Part shown: positions 25,498-40,400 of the stretch, piece by piece | How positions within the stretch are numbered: the first letter of the stretch is position 1 | Layout: each line of letters starts with the position of its first letter | Assembly (NCBI GenBank): GCA_023055355.1 | Contig: JALJCS010000004.1 | Location: 12,988,001-13,052,000, forward strand | Length of the DNA stretch: 64,000 bases | Source of the DNA: Agelaius tricolor | Lineage: Eukaryota > Chordata > Aves > Passeriformes > Icteridae | Reading direction: 5' to 3' | Translations under genes and position numbers: made by a program | The notes under the pieces: generated by a model | Seen by the model: only the letters and a program-made list of their open reading frames with translations | Databases searched by the model: none | Told to the model about the DNA's origin: nothing

Positions 25498-28400
25498 TTT
25501 CATTTACACGGTGAATTAGATAAAATAGAAAGAAGAAGAGAAACTATGAAATGGGGTTAAAAATAACAAAGACATTTTACCACACAAAAGGAATGTTTTG
25601 CAAGTTGTTGGGCCCATCTGCTGCTCTTCATGTTCATGGATTTAACTGCACCATGAAAGACGGGGTCAGCAAAAAGCAGGAGTGGTTCACTGAACTGCTG
25701 AATTTGATACAATTTTCATAGCTGCATAGAGCTAGTGAGAGAATAGGTGAAGCAACCTGATAGGTAACTCAGATATAAATGTCTAATCTACAGCCTGGAG
25801 CTTGGCCAGCTAGCTGTGGAAAGGCTGTCTTCACCAAATTTGTTAATCGTTTTTCTATGAGTATCTGGGCTCATAAAGACAAACAGGAAACAATGACTGA
25901 TGGATGTTCTCCATCTCAAGTCAATGCAGAGGCATAAGTTTTCTGAAATGATATTTCCTAACTTAAGATTTAGCCTCTGCTGCCCATTACAGCAATACCT
26001 AGGATGTTGTCCTGCAGTGATCCAGACCCACCATCTGAATCTTCATGTTTCCAAATGGCTTATGTCATTGAATATTTCCCACAAATTTTTCTACCTCATG
26101 GTGAAACCACTTCCCCTGACCTGTCGTTCTGACAGGTGGGAAGGTTGGGTAGGTTCCAGAGCTCCTAGCTGTGGGAGGGTTAGCTCAGGTATTTCTGTAG
26201 AACCCTTCTCTCCAATTATCAAATCCCAATCCCCTAAGTATTTTCCAGAATCACTGTTCTGAAAAACAGCCTAAACTCCCAGAACACAAAACCTTTTGCT
26301 AGAAACAGCTCTGCATTGATGCAGAGCCAGATTTTTTCTGCTTCTTTCATATTAATCCACAATTTCATTATATAAAGTTACAAAAAACTAAATACATCCA
26401 ATTACAGAATTTCAAAATCTATTCAGAAATAGGAAGGGAGCAAGCCCACAATTAGCATGGTCCTTAATGCAGTTTCATAAAGCCCATAGCAATTAAGTTG
26501 CAAAGTGCTGTAATTTACATGAACAAACAAAAACAGGAGTGGGTGTAGGAGTCTTTGCTTCATAAACAAAATAAATGTCACAGACAGCTCTAATACAAGA
26601 CTGTACAACAACAGCAGGGATGGCATTTCTCAGTGATTCTGGCTACTGCCTGCAGACATTCAAGTTCTTTTCAGATGGGCCAGGACTGGTGAAAGTGAGG
26701 CTGGAAAAGGATGGACTGTTTCTATCAGAGGTTTCCATGCCAAGGGCAGCAGTTAAGCTCTGCCCAAATCTACATCAGTGCCTGGCCCCAGCAAGGGCAT
26801 CAAAGAAACGAGATACAACTTGGGAACAACCCCTCACATCTTAAGTGACAGCCTGTGACTACATCCCTGAAACATCAACAGAAATGTCAAAAAATCTCTG
26901 CATTTTCACATTTTCCTGGGCAGCAAATCAGTACAATGAAAGGGTTCTTAAAGAAGACCTATAAATGCCAGCTCTCTGCCCTCCTTCCCATCATGGCAAG
27001 AGGTGTCTGAGCCGCATAAAAAGAGGGAAGCAGAAATCCCTGTCTGAAGCTTTCTTTGAGGAACTGCTGTCCTTAACTTCATTGGAAAAAGCTGCTTGGC
27101 ACCCTCATCAACATCAGTTAGTGTTGTGGCTGCTTGAGACAATGGGGCCAGTTACTTCAAAACTCCCTTACAGCTTTGGCCATGGTGTCCAATTCTGAGT
27201 GTGTAGGGTAGGGTTTAGCCCAAGTTTTCCAAGGAAAAATTGGTCCTTCAGGTGCTAGGGAGAACATGCCAGTCATCCAGACAGCCTTTCAGCTAACTGC
27301 CTGACAGGTAGGGGCTTTGGGGCTCCCAGCTTTCTTCAGGCAGGCTGCTGGAAACTAGGAGAAACTTGACTCAAAAGTGAATTCATAAGCTGCAAGAGAA
27401 ATGTGTCATTTCCCCTATTCATAGGTGTGAAAAATATGTGAAAATGTCACAATTTCCCTATAGGAGAGAAATTGCAGCTTTAACCAGCTCACCTCTGAAA
27501 TTTGTCAGCATTCTGGTACACTTGATGCCACTCCAGACAAAACAAGCATAGCTCATCTTCTCATCTGTGCACACAAGCTACAATAGCCAAGGCTGTAGAG
27601 AGGAATTACATAATGGTTCAGCCTCCTATCTCTGATCCCTTCACCCTTCCCTCATTAAAGTTGGGAAGAGAAAGTACATTATCATCAGCTGCAAGGAAGG
27701 CTTTTACTGGTAAAATAGTGTGACTAATGGTGTTTAAAAATAGTAAATGGCCTTTAGAAGCATTAAATTCCCCAACAATTTTGCAGCTTAAAAATTGTAG
27801 CAAAATCAGTTTTGCTAAAGTTCTGTAAATGTCACATCAGCATTTCATAAAAATGTTTTCCAGCTGTTTTCCTACATTTTAAGTAACATTATATAGTGAA
27901 AGGCCTGAAGCACTTGCAGATGTCATGCTTTCCTAGAAGAATCAAAATATTCCAGGAAAATGGTTTCATTATTTCTAAGTCTTGTATAATTTCTCAACAG
28001 TTTTCAAAAACATGCATTGTGAGAGATGAACAACAGAAGATGTCCCTGAAGATTTGCTCGAACCACCTGTTTCACACCACTGTGAAATGAATTCTCCACC
28101 ACTGCATGAGCCCTTCTGAGCAGAGGGAAAAGTATGGTGGTATTGCCCACAAAATTGGATTTGCTACCTGGTATGCAACAAGCCACTAATGGCATATTGA
28201 CAGATACATTGATTACTTTTTTCAGATCTGTGCTGTGTGCATGGAGGTTTTCCACAAAGAAAGCACATTGGTAGGACCCTCTGCAGCTTTATTTACACAC
28301 AGAAGTTCAAAGTTAGTAACTTCCCAAGTACAGCCCACTCATTATGCTTGGTTAGTAGTTTCCATTTAAACAAGTTAATACTAATTTCTACACAACCCAA

Positions 28401-31400
28401 GGGAAGGCTTGTGTCATTCTGACTTTGAGGCATGACTTTCAGTGTTACAATACAGGCAGCTCCTCTAAGGGATACATGGTCCTTGAGTCATTTGCCAGGT
28501 TTATTCAGTAACATTCATAGACATACAACATCTTCATTTATTGCATTCTTACAGCTTGCTTCCCAGATATCCTTGACTAAGGAATGCTAAGTGTTTGTTC
28601 CACCGATTAGGAGTCCTTTCTTGCTGATATAAGAAAGTCTTAATTAGCCAAGCTAAAGTATTTAAAGAACATCCCAACTTAAGATAATTTTGACATATTC
28701 CTCATTCTGCAACAGTGGTACTGAGAAAAACTGTCACTTTTCACACCCAGAAATCAGTCCTGCTGCTTCAGTCTAGAATAGAAAAGGGCTCTACTGTAAA
28801 TTGCAGACAGTCTTTAAGGTAAAATCAAGAAAATACAAGTGATTTTGCCAAGATGTTTGAAGTTCAGTGTCTTCTCTGTGCTTAATTTTGCTGCTGCACT
28901 GTACAGAGAGACTGCATGTATACTTGAGTATAGTACTTTTGCTTGCATCCAGAGCCAAAAATATCTATGACTCATGCATGATAATCTACACCTCCTGTGA
29001 TCATTAAATTCTACCAAAATCCTTTCTGCTGGGGAAAAGTTCCCTTTCTAGCTTTCAGGGATGCAAAGAAATGTGAGTGCCCTGTTCAGCCTCCCTTGGC
29101 TTGCAAGAGAGATGAAAACCTTCTCCACAATTTTCACTGTTTTTGTAACCATTTTTAGGTGTCCCACCACCACAACCAGTACTGATCCCACAGGGAGAGT
29201 CTGGCCAGGGTTTGAGCACTGGACCCACAGTATGATTGCAGGGGACTAGACCATAGGAAACACTTGTGACAGCATGGCTAAAAAAACCCAAATGCACACA
29301 TACACAGTCATTCAGTCTACTAAAAGAGAATGGTGGGAGTCACCTATATGTGTCACTCACAGCTTCTCCTGGAGGAAACTGTGAATAAGGAAAGCACAAA
29401 CCTGTTTTTAAACTCTGTGGTTTTTAACTCCCCAGCCTCAGCTTTGAGGAAGGCGCATCTGATGCCCTAAAGTGTAAAAGCCAGCAACTACCAAGTTCTT
29501 CCATCCTGGCCTTGCTGGTGCAGTTGTTAATCTTCTCTGGCTCAGGACAAACTTGCCTTTACAGAGCCATCATTACATTCTCAACCAAACCAGAGGCGAA
29601 CCAGATGTGTGCCTTGTCCTCCCCCCTCAGGTAGCACCTAGCTTCACCCATCAACACCTGCACATAACCTCTCAGAGAAATAATTGAGTCCTGTCTGACA
29701 TTAGGAGGCACAAATACTGTCCCCAGCACTGCCACCTGCTGAGTTAGAAGTACTATGACAGCACATGCCAACCCAGCTCAGCCTCCACCAACATCAAAGT
29801 GCCAGTAGGTTTTTTAAATCCTTTGAATTCTGCTCTTCCCCTGTGCACTGGAAGAAAGTTATTGCAAAAATGTAGTGCTCAGAAGTGCTAGAAAATATAA
29901 AAATAATTCAGAAATAAAACAAAGACTTAGAACAGACTAGAAACCCCTCTGCTCGTGGTCTGACGCATCTGGCAGAAAACACAACTGTGAAATTTTAGTT
30001 GCACTGGACATGGTAACAAATGACGACTAAAACAAATATTTGTGACTTTTATCTTTAAACTCTTCACAGGTGTTAAAACAGTCAGAAAAGCAAATCTTCT
30101 GGGCAGGTCTGTATTTCCTTACTGCATAGTCAGTGCAAATTCTCTGAGACAAAACCCTGAGCTTCTTCCTGATAGCATTTTGGCTCCTCGTGAGAGATAG
30201 AACTCCTGTCAACTTAAGCATTAGATGGACATTGCTGCAGGATTTTATTTTCTATTTGCATAGATTGAATAAGTTTTAATATCCACTACATTGCCTAGTT
30301 AGTTCTACTGAGGTAGTTGTATTTGAGCCTGTATCTCCCTCCTGCAATATTTCATGCATTTTCTGAGTGTGGCAGCTCAAAAAATGCCCCACCACATCTT
30401 CTAGAAAAAAAACAGCTGTGCTCACACTTGATGCCTATGTACCTTCCTTCATCAGCATGGATTATAACTTTTTTAACCCAGACTTACTAGGCTTGTGAAG
30501 ATTTAAAGCCCCCAAAGGACTGAGTAACTACAGTCTAAATCTGACCTTGGCACTGCTCTACTTTCAAGTAGTTACCTGTTAGCAAGCATTCTATTTATGG
30601 AAATTTTGCTGCAGCACAAATAATACAAGAGGCTACTAAACCCTTCACAGTCTCTAAAAGCATGGTTACAGGTGAATGCAAGAGTTCATACAGTCTAGCC
30701 CTCCTGCTGGACTGGTCAATTTGAGTTATTTGTTTAATTTGAGTTATTCAAGCTGCTTTGCATTTAACCACAGGACTTGGGATCGGGCAATGTCACATTT
30801 CAATTACTAGTACCACATGCTGTTTTCACTGGAATTTTTAAATGTCTCACATTTATTTGGGCTGAAATCTTCTGACGCATTTCATTCCCAAGGTGGTCTG
30901 AGATAAGAAATCTGCTCACAACTGCTTCTAAATTCTGCTTCCATACAAGCTATATCACTTTTTAGCATGTTTCAAATGCAAACTTTTTAGTTCTCCTATA
31001 TCTTTTCAACCAATCTGAGATCACTAACGGGACCATAAAAAGGAAATTCACATAATTAATATACTTCTCACAGTGTGCAATTGACTGAACAGAAAGTTTG
31101 CTAAGCTGTAGCTATTCATACACTGTCTTCATACACTGGCTTCAATAACGACACCACAATAAGAAAACACTGAGGCCTGAGTTGCTCCTTCACTTCCATC
31201 TCTCTCTGGCTGTGGATCCTGTGGTCCATAGGATACACTGGCAGGTCAGAGCTTACATGGGAAAAGCTGGGGACTTAGGGCTCCATGGGTATGAGACCTC
31301 GGCTATGAATGCTTATGCTTATGCCAGCTAATGAAGGACAGGCTTTAAAAATTCCTGTTTCTATTCCTGTTAGGAACTTTCATCCAGAACACTTCCTTGA

Positions 31401-34400
31401 ATTGCTTTGTTAAATCCAGAGTTAAAAAAATCTGGAAGTGCATCATTAGATGATAAAGACTTTTATTAAATCAACACATCTACAATTTTCTTATTCACTG
31501 CCTCAAATTTGGCATCAGAAATCTTCAGAAAGGACATAAAGAGAAGGCTTTGCACTCCAGAGACTGCTGGGTTAAATAAAAATTCTCTTCTAATGCCTTT
31601 GAAATAGAAACTGTGTCTTCACACATAATAAAAGTCCAATGAAGAACAAATCCACAAGAAAAAGTTTTTATTTTTTCTCTCCAGTGTACTTTCAGATAAA
31701 AGGAAATCAGTAGTTGCTGTGAGATTCACATCAGAAAGATCAGCTTATTTATGTATGAGCACAGCTCCCTGACCCCCTGAAGATGTCTGTGCCATTCCTG
31801 GGAACAGGTCAGACTGGCCTGAGGGCAAAAAAATTCAAGGACAGAGTATTCAGCAGTGACATACACTTTAATCTCTGATAAACTGAAGACTTGGTCGAAG
31901 CAAGGGAAAGTTTTGTACTTTGCTATTGTTGTAGAACCTGTTTTTTAACTTCTTTTCTATGCAGCAAAACTCAGAGAATACTTCCTCCCCCGCCCCCAAT
32001 AATTTTTTGCTTCATTCTGCAAAATGCATTTTTCTGCTTGGAGAGGTGTTCCTCCTTACAACAGAATCAGGTTATCTTCCTTAGGAGAAATGTTTTAATA
32101 TATTCATAGACCAAGCAATGGACTGTGTACTTCTGTTTACCAAGGCACTCTAAACTGTTGAATTACAAATATGTGTATTTCTGTCCCAAACTGAAGTCCC
32201 AAAGCAGAAGCCAGGCCTTTGCAGTAGACTTGAGGCTGCTTGAGCCCTGTTCCACAAGGCACGTGTTGACATGTGGATCCACCCCTGTAGCTTCTCCATG
32301 GAAAAGGCCATGGAGAAACTCACTAGCAGGCTGAGCCTGGGAATCAGGAGAGGACCTGGTGTGTCAGACTTTGAGAAGATAATCTGTTCTTCACAAAACT
32401 GCACTAATCTGTAGAGGTAAGGAACTGGGACACACTTTGCTCAACGGGCAGGAGAGCTAGAGGTGCAAATACTGGTTACATACCATGTACCACACTAGAA
32501 CCATCCTTTCTCAGAGATTTGACTGCTTAAAAGAATATTTTCTATTATAGATTTAGACTTTCATCTTCACTCATTTTATTGCTGCAAGCCTTGACAATTT
32601 CCAGCAACTCTTCCTTGGCATATTTCTGGATTAGAAAAAAAATTCAATTCCCTTCAAAAATCTATTTTCAGATTCAAACTTATTATGAATTCAAGCTCAA
32701 CTCCATCTCTTATCCACACCTACCAAATGCTGTCTAAGATACTTGGCACGCAAACACAGGAGACTGAACTGGAGGAGGACAAAGAAATCACATCTTCCAG
32801 ACTGTCAAAATTTTATTTTCAAAAAGAAAATACTTTCCTTTTTACAACAGAATCCTTCATGCCAGTGCACAAACACAGACACCCGGGCAGGGCTTTGAAC
32901 AGAGTACACCAAGCCATTAGTAACTTGTAATTATTTTCTTCCTTTAGTTTCCAGAGTGAGCAAATGGTACACATTGTGAAGATACTCTCTTCATGACCAT
33001 TTTAGTTAGCTGTGTTGATTCTGACAAGATTTGTTACATTTTATTTGGAAATTAATGGGCTACGTCTTTCAAACTGTCGAGTTATGAGCACAAGCACTGA
33101 CAGAAGTTTTGCTGCAATATAAGTTAGATTGCATAAGAAGTAATCAAAGTTTAAATATTAGATAGTACTGAGAGACACATATCAGCATTAAAGCACACTA
33201 AGTGCTGTGGTGCATATTATAATAAGCAGTAGACAGTAAAATTATGTTTAGTAAGGTAGTCTAATTTGCCAAAATCTTCCCTGACTGTCCATAAAATGTT
33301 GCAGCCTCCAGTTTATAGCAAATCTCATCTAGAAGGAGCCAGCTGAGACTACTGAGTTTCAGAAAACAACCTGTGGACAAGCAGACAAAACACCATTTTT
33401 CCATTCCCTTTTCTATAGGAATTAAAGTGTTCTATTTGTGGTGGTACAGATTTTTTTCCAAATGCTTCTTAACAGAGAAATCACAAAACAAAAGTAACAT
33501 TTCTTACCAAGCACGTAGAAAATGGATTTAGAAAATTGCATATTGTTCACTCTGCTCCTGCATAAAATTTGACTTGCTGGGGTGCCGTGAAAATTCTCCT
33601 TCATATATTCTCTGCCAAGTACCAAGCTCCAGAACTTGAATTGAATGAGAATGGACAATTTTACACATGTTCTAACTTCCCTTTAACCCCTAAATTCCTG
33701 GAGGCTCTGAATAAAATCTTACCAGAATAATTCATAATTAATTCCCTGTGGAAAACTCTGGACTCTACCCCTTAAGATTCCCTGTACAAACTCTTCATGT
33801 TCTTTTGTATGTAATACATTATGAAAGACAGAGCAGGTATTCACAGGTGCTGTCTTCTTTCAGCTACATCTAACAGATAAAATGTTTCAAAAAAGGGTGA
33901 GAGAGGGATGTACATTTTGGGGTCAGGAAGAACCACTTGCACTTTGTTCTTGGCTGTAAAGGGGTTGAGCCAAGAGGGACAGAGTTTGCTGATAAAGGCA
34001 GGAATTGTCTCACCAGTGCAAGGTCACTCAACAATCTAGATGTGGAAACAGGGACCACATAACTGAGTGTAATGCCTCTGTCACAGCGCTGTACCTCGGA
34101 GCCATCTGCCCACTTGTGCTCAGGGGCACTGTAGAGAAAACTTATTATCCTGGGCCTCTGCTAATGATAGTGAAAAGCTTTCAGCATCAAAAAGAGCTTC
34201 CTGGAGACAATGCTTCATTGTGGTGTGAGCTGCAGAGGAGGAGGAGGCTTGATGCCAGTTGCCAGGAGACAGCCTGGAAATCTCAACAGAAAGGGGCATG
34301 CACCTCTCCTGTGCAACTTACCCTGGCTCACCGTGGCATCTCAACACCACTGAAATTCTCCTTTGGGAGTCACCACTGTGTCTGTGTGGTGAGAAAGGAG

Positions 34401-37132
34401 AAGAGTCTTGGTGAGGCTGGAAGCTCTCTAAGAAAACAAACCTGGATATGAAAAGCAAATGAATGAAAATAAAACAGGTTGTGTGTTCCCAAGACAGCAT
34501 GGAAGAGGCGGCTGGGAAAGAAGGCAGTACCTTCCCAATCTGCACACACACATGGCAAAAGGCAGAACCACCCAAAACATAAAATTCAGTGAAGAACTAA
34601 AAAACAAATCATTGCCGGTGATGAGGGTGGGGACAATATCTTCAAATCCTGATTCAATTCCCAATTGGTGCAAGTCTCAAGGAAGACCAATTGCAGATGA
34701 ATGGACAATTGCATCAACTACCCGAAGGATAGGTACTACAGAGCAAGTCCCTTGGGATCAGTTAAACAAACACAAGTGCAGGAATGAACAGTGGGTCCCA
34801 GAGAAGGATAAACACAACCCAAAACGGTCATCAGCCTGCAGCTGGTTGTAAAAGCTCCTTTTTCTGCCCATAAACACAATGGTCCCCATAAACTGTCAAG
34901 AAAAGATGAGCTTTATAATTTTCTTTATTTTAAAAGCATTTGTAATTTTACTTTGGTACTTAACTCCCTTCTTTTGAAATTTGTGAGTGAGTGTGTGTGT
35001 GTGTGTGTGTATGTGTGTGTAGGTTGGTGGTTTCTTTTTACCTGTTTCCAGTCCACAGTTTATTTTTAGACCTAACCTTTTGTTCTGAATCAGGAGGGAA
35101 TAATAAAATAAAGCAGTGAAAATTCCCACAAGGCAGAAAAAGAAAAAGGAAGAAAAAAGGTGTTACAGAACACCAGCTTTTGAGGTAGACAAAGAGCGAC
35201 CTCACCCTTCCTCAAGCCCCTAGGAGATCATCCCCATAACTTTTCCTGTGGAACTATTTTAGCTCACTCTCCCTCCCCACAGACTGCTGCAGCCCTGACC
35301 TTCAGAAGCTTTCCCTCCTGAACACATTACATCGTGTTTCTATTTGTTGCTGTGCTCATTGCAGGTTATTGCAATGTGCAAAAGCCCCATAGCAGGCAGG
35401 CCAGCTTGAACTTCCCCATCTAAAATCACTTGCATGGATTGGTAAAGAGCAGAACAGCAGGTTAGAAAATCTAATTGATTAGAAAACACTGTAGTCTCAA
35501 AACATCCTTTGGTGGCATAGAGAAAGGGGGAAATGTTTCACTGAAATAACTCCAAATAAAGAAATGTGCTTTACACAAAACCCACACAAGCACTTCTGTG
35601 TACAACTGATGTCACTGCTGACAAGTTAAGCTGTTTATATTACCCGAGGGGGAAAAAAAACAACAGAGAGCAGGTTTTCACTTGCAAGTGGAGTTTAGCT
35701 TGCTTCTAGGAAAATATCATGGACACAACAAGTTTCTCATTTTTGCTTCCTTATTGTCTCACTTCAAAAAACATTCTTCACAAGATATTGATTCATTTAC
35801 AATGCAACAGACAGAAATTTTGCAGGACAACAGATGCTGTCATTAGAAAGCTAGACTTTGGATTGTATCAAAATTTGAGTATGCAAAACTACACTAAATC
35901 ACAATCTGCTTTGTCCTTCCAAGCTCTCCTCAGGCTCAGAAACTGCATCAGGAACCACTTATTGCCGTGTTGTTCAGAGATGGCATTGGCTCTGGAGCAC
36001 TTACACAGCATGGCTTGAAAGAAGCAACACTGGCCAGAGATGGACACAAGCACGCACTGCACATGGATTGTGACTATTCAAGTCCTTCCACTTGCACGAG
36101 CAGTGACTCTCAGTCTCAGTTCTTTCATGGAGGCACTGCCCAGATGATGAACACAATGAACTCATCTGCTGCTTTGCACTTGCTGACTTAAAGCCTTTAC
36201 AAGTACAGGGGTTTGGCTGTAACCACTCAGACAGTGGTTGCCAAGCTGCACATTCTTCCTCAAACACAGCAGCTAGGAAACAGCTGCCTGAGCAGAGCAT
36301 GCCGATCCATTGCTCTCCCTCCTCTCCAAAAGCTCTCCGACAGTCCTCAGAGGCAATGGAGGATACCTGCTCAAGAGCACTTCCTAGGAAATGATGTATT
36401 GCAGGCCATAATGCAATCCTGAAGGAGCAAAAACCTGACAAGTGCCCATGTCTTGCTAGTGAGCATCCTTGGATGCCAGCTTTCTCTCTTCTGCTACTGG
36501 AACAGAAGAACAATGAACTAAGTAATTCTCTAACAGAGAAAAAATCTGCCAGAGAAAACAGACTGAAATAAAGCATTTGCAAACACTTTCTCCAGCCATG
36601 TTCCCAACTACTTTCAGTTGCTTCTTGAGATAAAACAGTCCCACAAGGTCCCCAGAAATGTCTGTGTCTTTGTCCCTGGTCCTTCTAAGTTTATCCAGTT
36701 TCCTCTATCATCTGCACACCAAAACTCTTGGCATAATCATATGGAGCCCTTACTGCCCGTCAGCTGGGAAAGTTCTGTTTTAAGGCAATAGAACCTGAAT
36801 TTAGCAAATACTTTTTTCTTCTCACATATAATGAAGCAAGCTGAGCATATGGACAGGGTACGTCAAGAGGGTTATTACAGCCAGGACCAGGAGATGGCAT
36901 TTGTTTCTACTCTGTGCAAAGTTATGTCAACAGAGAGACAAAAGATTTTGAAAGAAAGCCAAAAGATCTCTAGAAATCTTCATGCTTGTGGGGTGTTCCT
37001 CCCATGGTACAACCTGACAACTCCTGGTTCTCAGTTTCCAGACACCGGAAAGACTCCAGCTCCAAGCATCTAGACACAATGAAGCTTCTGAAGAAGAATT
37101 TTCCAGTGCTTTGCAGAAATTTTATGCATATC
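25498..37132. other. Non-coding stretch, no gene supported
   Basis: The sequence is mostly AT-rich and unique, with a GT microsatellite at 34991. It contains the longest open frame of the window, 193 codons on minus at 36001-36582, rich in Ser, Cys and Leu with no domain I know. Others are at 34005-34451 (148 codons) and 34459-34851 (130 codons) on plus. None has a recognisable family, promoter or splice context. Confidence 0.65.
34991..35020. repeat. GT dinucleotide microsatellite
   Basis: Fifteen GT-type units with a single G-to-A break at 35011. The repeat lies in non-coding sequence and length variation between individuals is likely. Confidence 0.95.
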
Positions 37133-37138
37133 ATCCAT

Positions 37139-37447
37139 TGTTGCAGTTTGAATTGCTGCTAGTAAAGTCCAGGGTAAAGAAGCAAAAAAGGCTTTTGCAT
37201 AACATCCATAGAAGTTTAATTCAGCCGCGTGGTGAGATGTTCTCCTCTCTGACACACACTCCCTCCCAAGGTCCCGCTCTCTCCCCCAGGGGCCTCCTGG
37301 CTGACCTTGGTCTCCAAGCAGTATCAAGGTGAGACCCAATCAGGGAAAAGGGAGGGAGAGCCTCAGGAGCACCTATGTTCAGGCATAGGAACAGGGGAAG
37401 GAGCCAATGGGGTGTAATGTAGGAGAAGCCCCTCCAGGGCCCCCACA
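37139..37447 (-). mobile_element. Short solo ERV LTR with 6-bp target duplication
   Basis: The 309-bp segment starts TGTTGCAGTTTGAATTGC and ends GGGCCCCCACA, so it has TG...CA ends. It is flanked by identical 6-bp repeats, ATCCAT, at 37133-37138 and 37448-37453. Sense is probably minus: the plus strand has TTTAAT at 37215-37220 (ATTAAA on minus) just before a CpG-containing GCCGCG block, the usual placement of an LTR polyadenylation signal. The short length and 6-bp duplication fit an ERVK-like family. It matches an LTR type I remember from songbird genomes, but I cannot name the subfamily. The small open frames across it (37070-37339 and others) are not genes. Confidence 0.82.
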
Positions 37448-37453
37448 ATCCAT

Positions 37454-40400
37454 CAGCATCTGGGTTTTACCTACAACAAAAGTAAGTTCAAAGACCCCTC
37501 TAACATTTCACTCAGATGGTTTATGTGAACTCCAGAAATCTTTGGCAAGTACATATATTTTTACCATATGTACATAACGGCTGAAAGGATTTATTTTGTT
37601 TCAAAACAACTCTCCCACTGCTTTTTTTCCCAAGTCAGCCATGGCATGATCAAAAAGAAAAGAATCTTTCTCCATGGGTGAGCTCCTATTCTATGACTCT
37701 CTTGTGCAAGCACAGGTTTTGCACTTTGCTTGGCTTTCCTCCTATGAGGAGTTGATTGAGGAAATGATTCTCAGTTTCCATTTGATTAAAGCAGAGAAGA
37801 GGTTAGAAACTGTCCCTTTACTTTTTTCCTAACTATTAGATGGTGCATCTTTGAAAGGGCTTCATAATCCTCTTCTCCCAGTTCACAGATCTCACTTGCT
37901 GGTGCATGTACCACAGCAGCTTTTCTTCATTATATCTTTTCACTTCTCCCTCACTTTCCCTTTTCTTTGTGTCACAACAATGCACAGAGCCTGCTCTCCA
38001 CTGCCACTGCTCTCCTTGAGCACTGCAAGAAGAGCAAGCAGGTCATTCTGAATCACACACCTGATAATTCAAACCAGCACAGAGCAGGAGGGAGACGCAG
38101 AGGTGTGCCCAGCCAAGTGCAATTCTGTTTCCAGGATGTCACAGGGCCATGTCACAGGTGGAGTAATGGAAATCCATGAGCTTCACAGGCATCACAGAGG
38201 TGCTCAGGAGTGTCTGTGGTTCAGCTTATTAATCCTCAGAGGTTTGGATGCTGTCATGAAAATGCTGTGACTGTGAATTCATCTTATCAGCATCGCTAAC
38301 CATTCAGCATCTTTAGGGAAAGCCAGCTCTGCCATGAAAGAACACAAAAAATTACCTAGAAATCCACATATTGAGCTATGGTTTTGGGGGAGAGTTAGAG
38401 ATGTCTGTATGTGTACACTGGTCTTTTAAAGAGCATACAGAGGACAGGAAAGGTCTGTGGTGCCCTCACTCTTTTTCAATAACCTAAAAGAAAATGCCTT
38501 TGTTACTGTGCAACCAACACTGCTGCAAAGTGAACAGAAAATTATGAAATCACCAGTAATAGCTTTGGAGAGAGTGGAATTCACAGCTTTACTTTTTGGA
38601 ACTTCAGAAGCCTTTATGATCTGAAGCCAAGGTTACCATTTTTCTATTATATCAACAGAGAAACAATCACAAGGTGTTGAACACTAAATGCATCCCTGGG
38701 CCACAAGCTTTCCAAGGTGGCAATAATTACTTTTTCCTGACTGCAAGGCCTTTACTGTAATGAAGCCTTCACTCTATTCTTCACTCTATTAGTCACACCT
38801 AAAATGATAACTTTCTGCTATTACTACTGATGATTGCACTAGGCTTTTGGCACTGTTCTGTACTATGAGAAAAGTTTAACATGCAATAACTGGGGCAAGA
38901 AAGGAAAGAAAGAAAGGAAACAGGAAGGTTTCACACAAGGGATACTGTGTCCTGAACGGAAACTGCTGGAGGCAGCCAGGAGGGCAGGAACAACTGAGGC
39001 AGTCTAGGGCAGACAGGATAAGCAGTGATGATGGCCAAAGGTGAATGTAGAAAACTACTCTGGATGCAGCTCAGCAACCAGGTAGCCAAGGTATTTCTCC
39101 CAAGCATTTTTTGCTTGTATACTGGGAGAAAATTAGCTCCACAAACAGAAGTTTGCACTACCATGGATCATTTTTTCTATCTGCCAGAAGAGTTTGGCAC
39201 CCATGAAGCACCACCACAACCAGGGATAAATATCCATACCACTGTGAGTCTGTCATCAATTCTCCTCTGCTGAAGCAACTGACTTTGATTTGAAAATTAA
39301 CAAACATGACCTGATTTTTTTTATGTTGCTGCTTCTTTTATTTATATTTATTATTGTTTTATTTTTAAATCATAACAAGGAGATGGAAATTCTTCTCATT
39401 TCTCCACTTCAGCCAAAAATCAGAATGGAGATACCTGTATGCACTTCCCAAAAAGCAGCATTCTGTCTGTTCTCCCATTATCCCTGAACGTTTTTACGTT
39501 TTTTCATTCCTCATCTGACTTCCTTCACACAACTTTTGTCTTCACTCTTCTGCTACTCATAGCAGGAGTTGAAAGCTTCTCTGTTCCTTTTTGTCCAGAG
39601 CTCTAAAGGACAATGAAGGTCCTATGTGGCCACCTCTCCCTCTGCTTTTCTTCCCAGCATGTTCTCAGGCAAATCTATATTTATCTGACCTGATTAACAT
39701 GTCCAGACTCTGCTGCTGGCTGGGAACCTCTCTAGAGACAACCAGGTCACCATGAGCCAGAGCCATGAGACCTGGGGAGTCACGGGCCTGCAAACACCCT
39801 GTCTGTATTTGGCAAATTCACAGAGAGTCTTCTAATCAATAGCGCTTACTGGCACATGGATAAACTGCGGGCACTAAGAACAGGTCACAGTCGTGTTTGT
39901 GAAGGAAAAATGTGCTTTACTAATTTATTTGTGCTCTTAGGATGGCCTGGCAAACGTGCCAACTTGAAACAGCTCTGATGGCTTTCAACTCAGCCCTCAA
40001 GAGATACAACTCTACCATGGGGTGGCAGCCTAAAGCCCTCATATAAATGGTTAAAAGAGAAAAGGAAAAGAACAGGAGAAAGTGGGGGCTTATTTCAGCA
40101 GAGGAAAATCTCAAGAGAGGTGCGTATCAGTGACCTTTGCTGTTCAACACAGTCTCAAATAAGCTTTTAAAAGATGAGAAGAGAAGCAGGGAGGCCAGAA
40201 ACTTCACTAGCCTAATCACAGTTATCCAGACAAGACCTGACTTTGCATATGTATCTGGTAATATCAAGTGACTTGACAATAAAAGAGCAGATTAAATTCT
40301 ATGTGGATGAGCATAAAATTATGCACATGGGTGAGGAAAATACTGCTATCAATTTAATATATAAAATGATGGCATCTGAACTAATAGTTACCCCTCAGGA

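Noticed and set aside
34005..34851. Two plus-strand open frames of 148 and 130 codons in near succession
   Set aside because: They are in different frames, have no recognisable domain or splice signals, and are matched by overlapping minus-strand frames. I treat them as chance.
34991..35020. Repeated units as a CRISPR array or satellite
   Set aside because: It is a plain GT microsatellite without spacers. No CRISPR-like repeat-spacer pattern occurs anywhere in the window.
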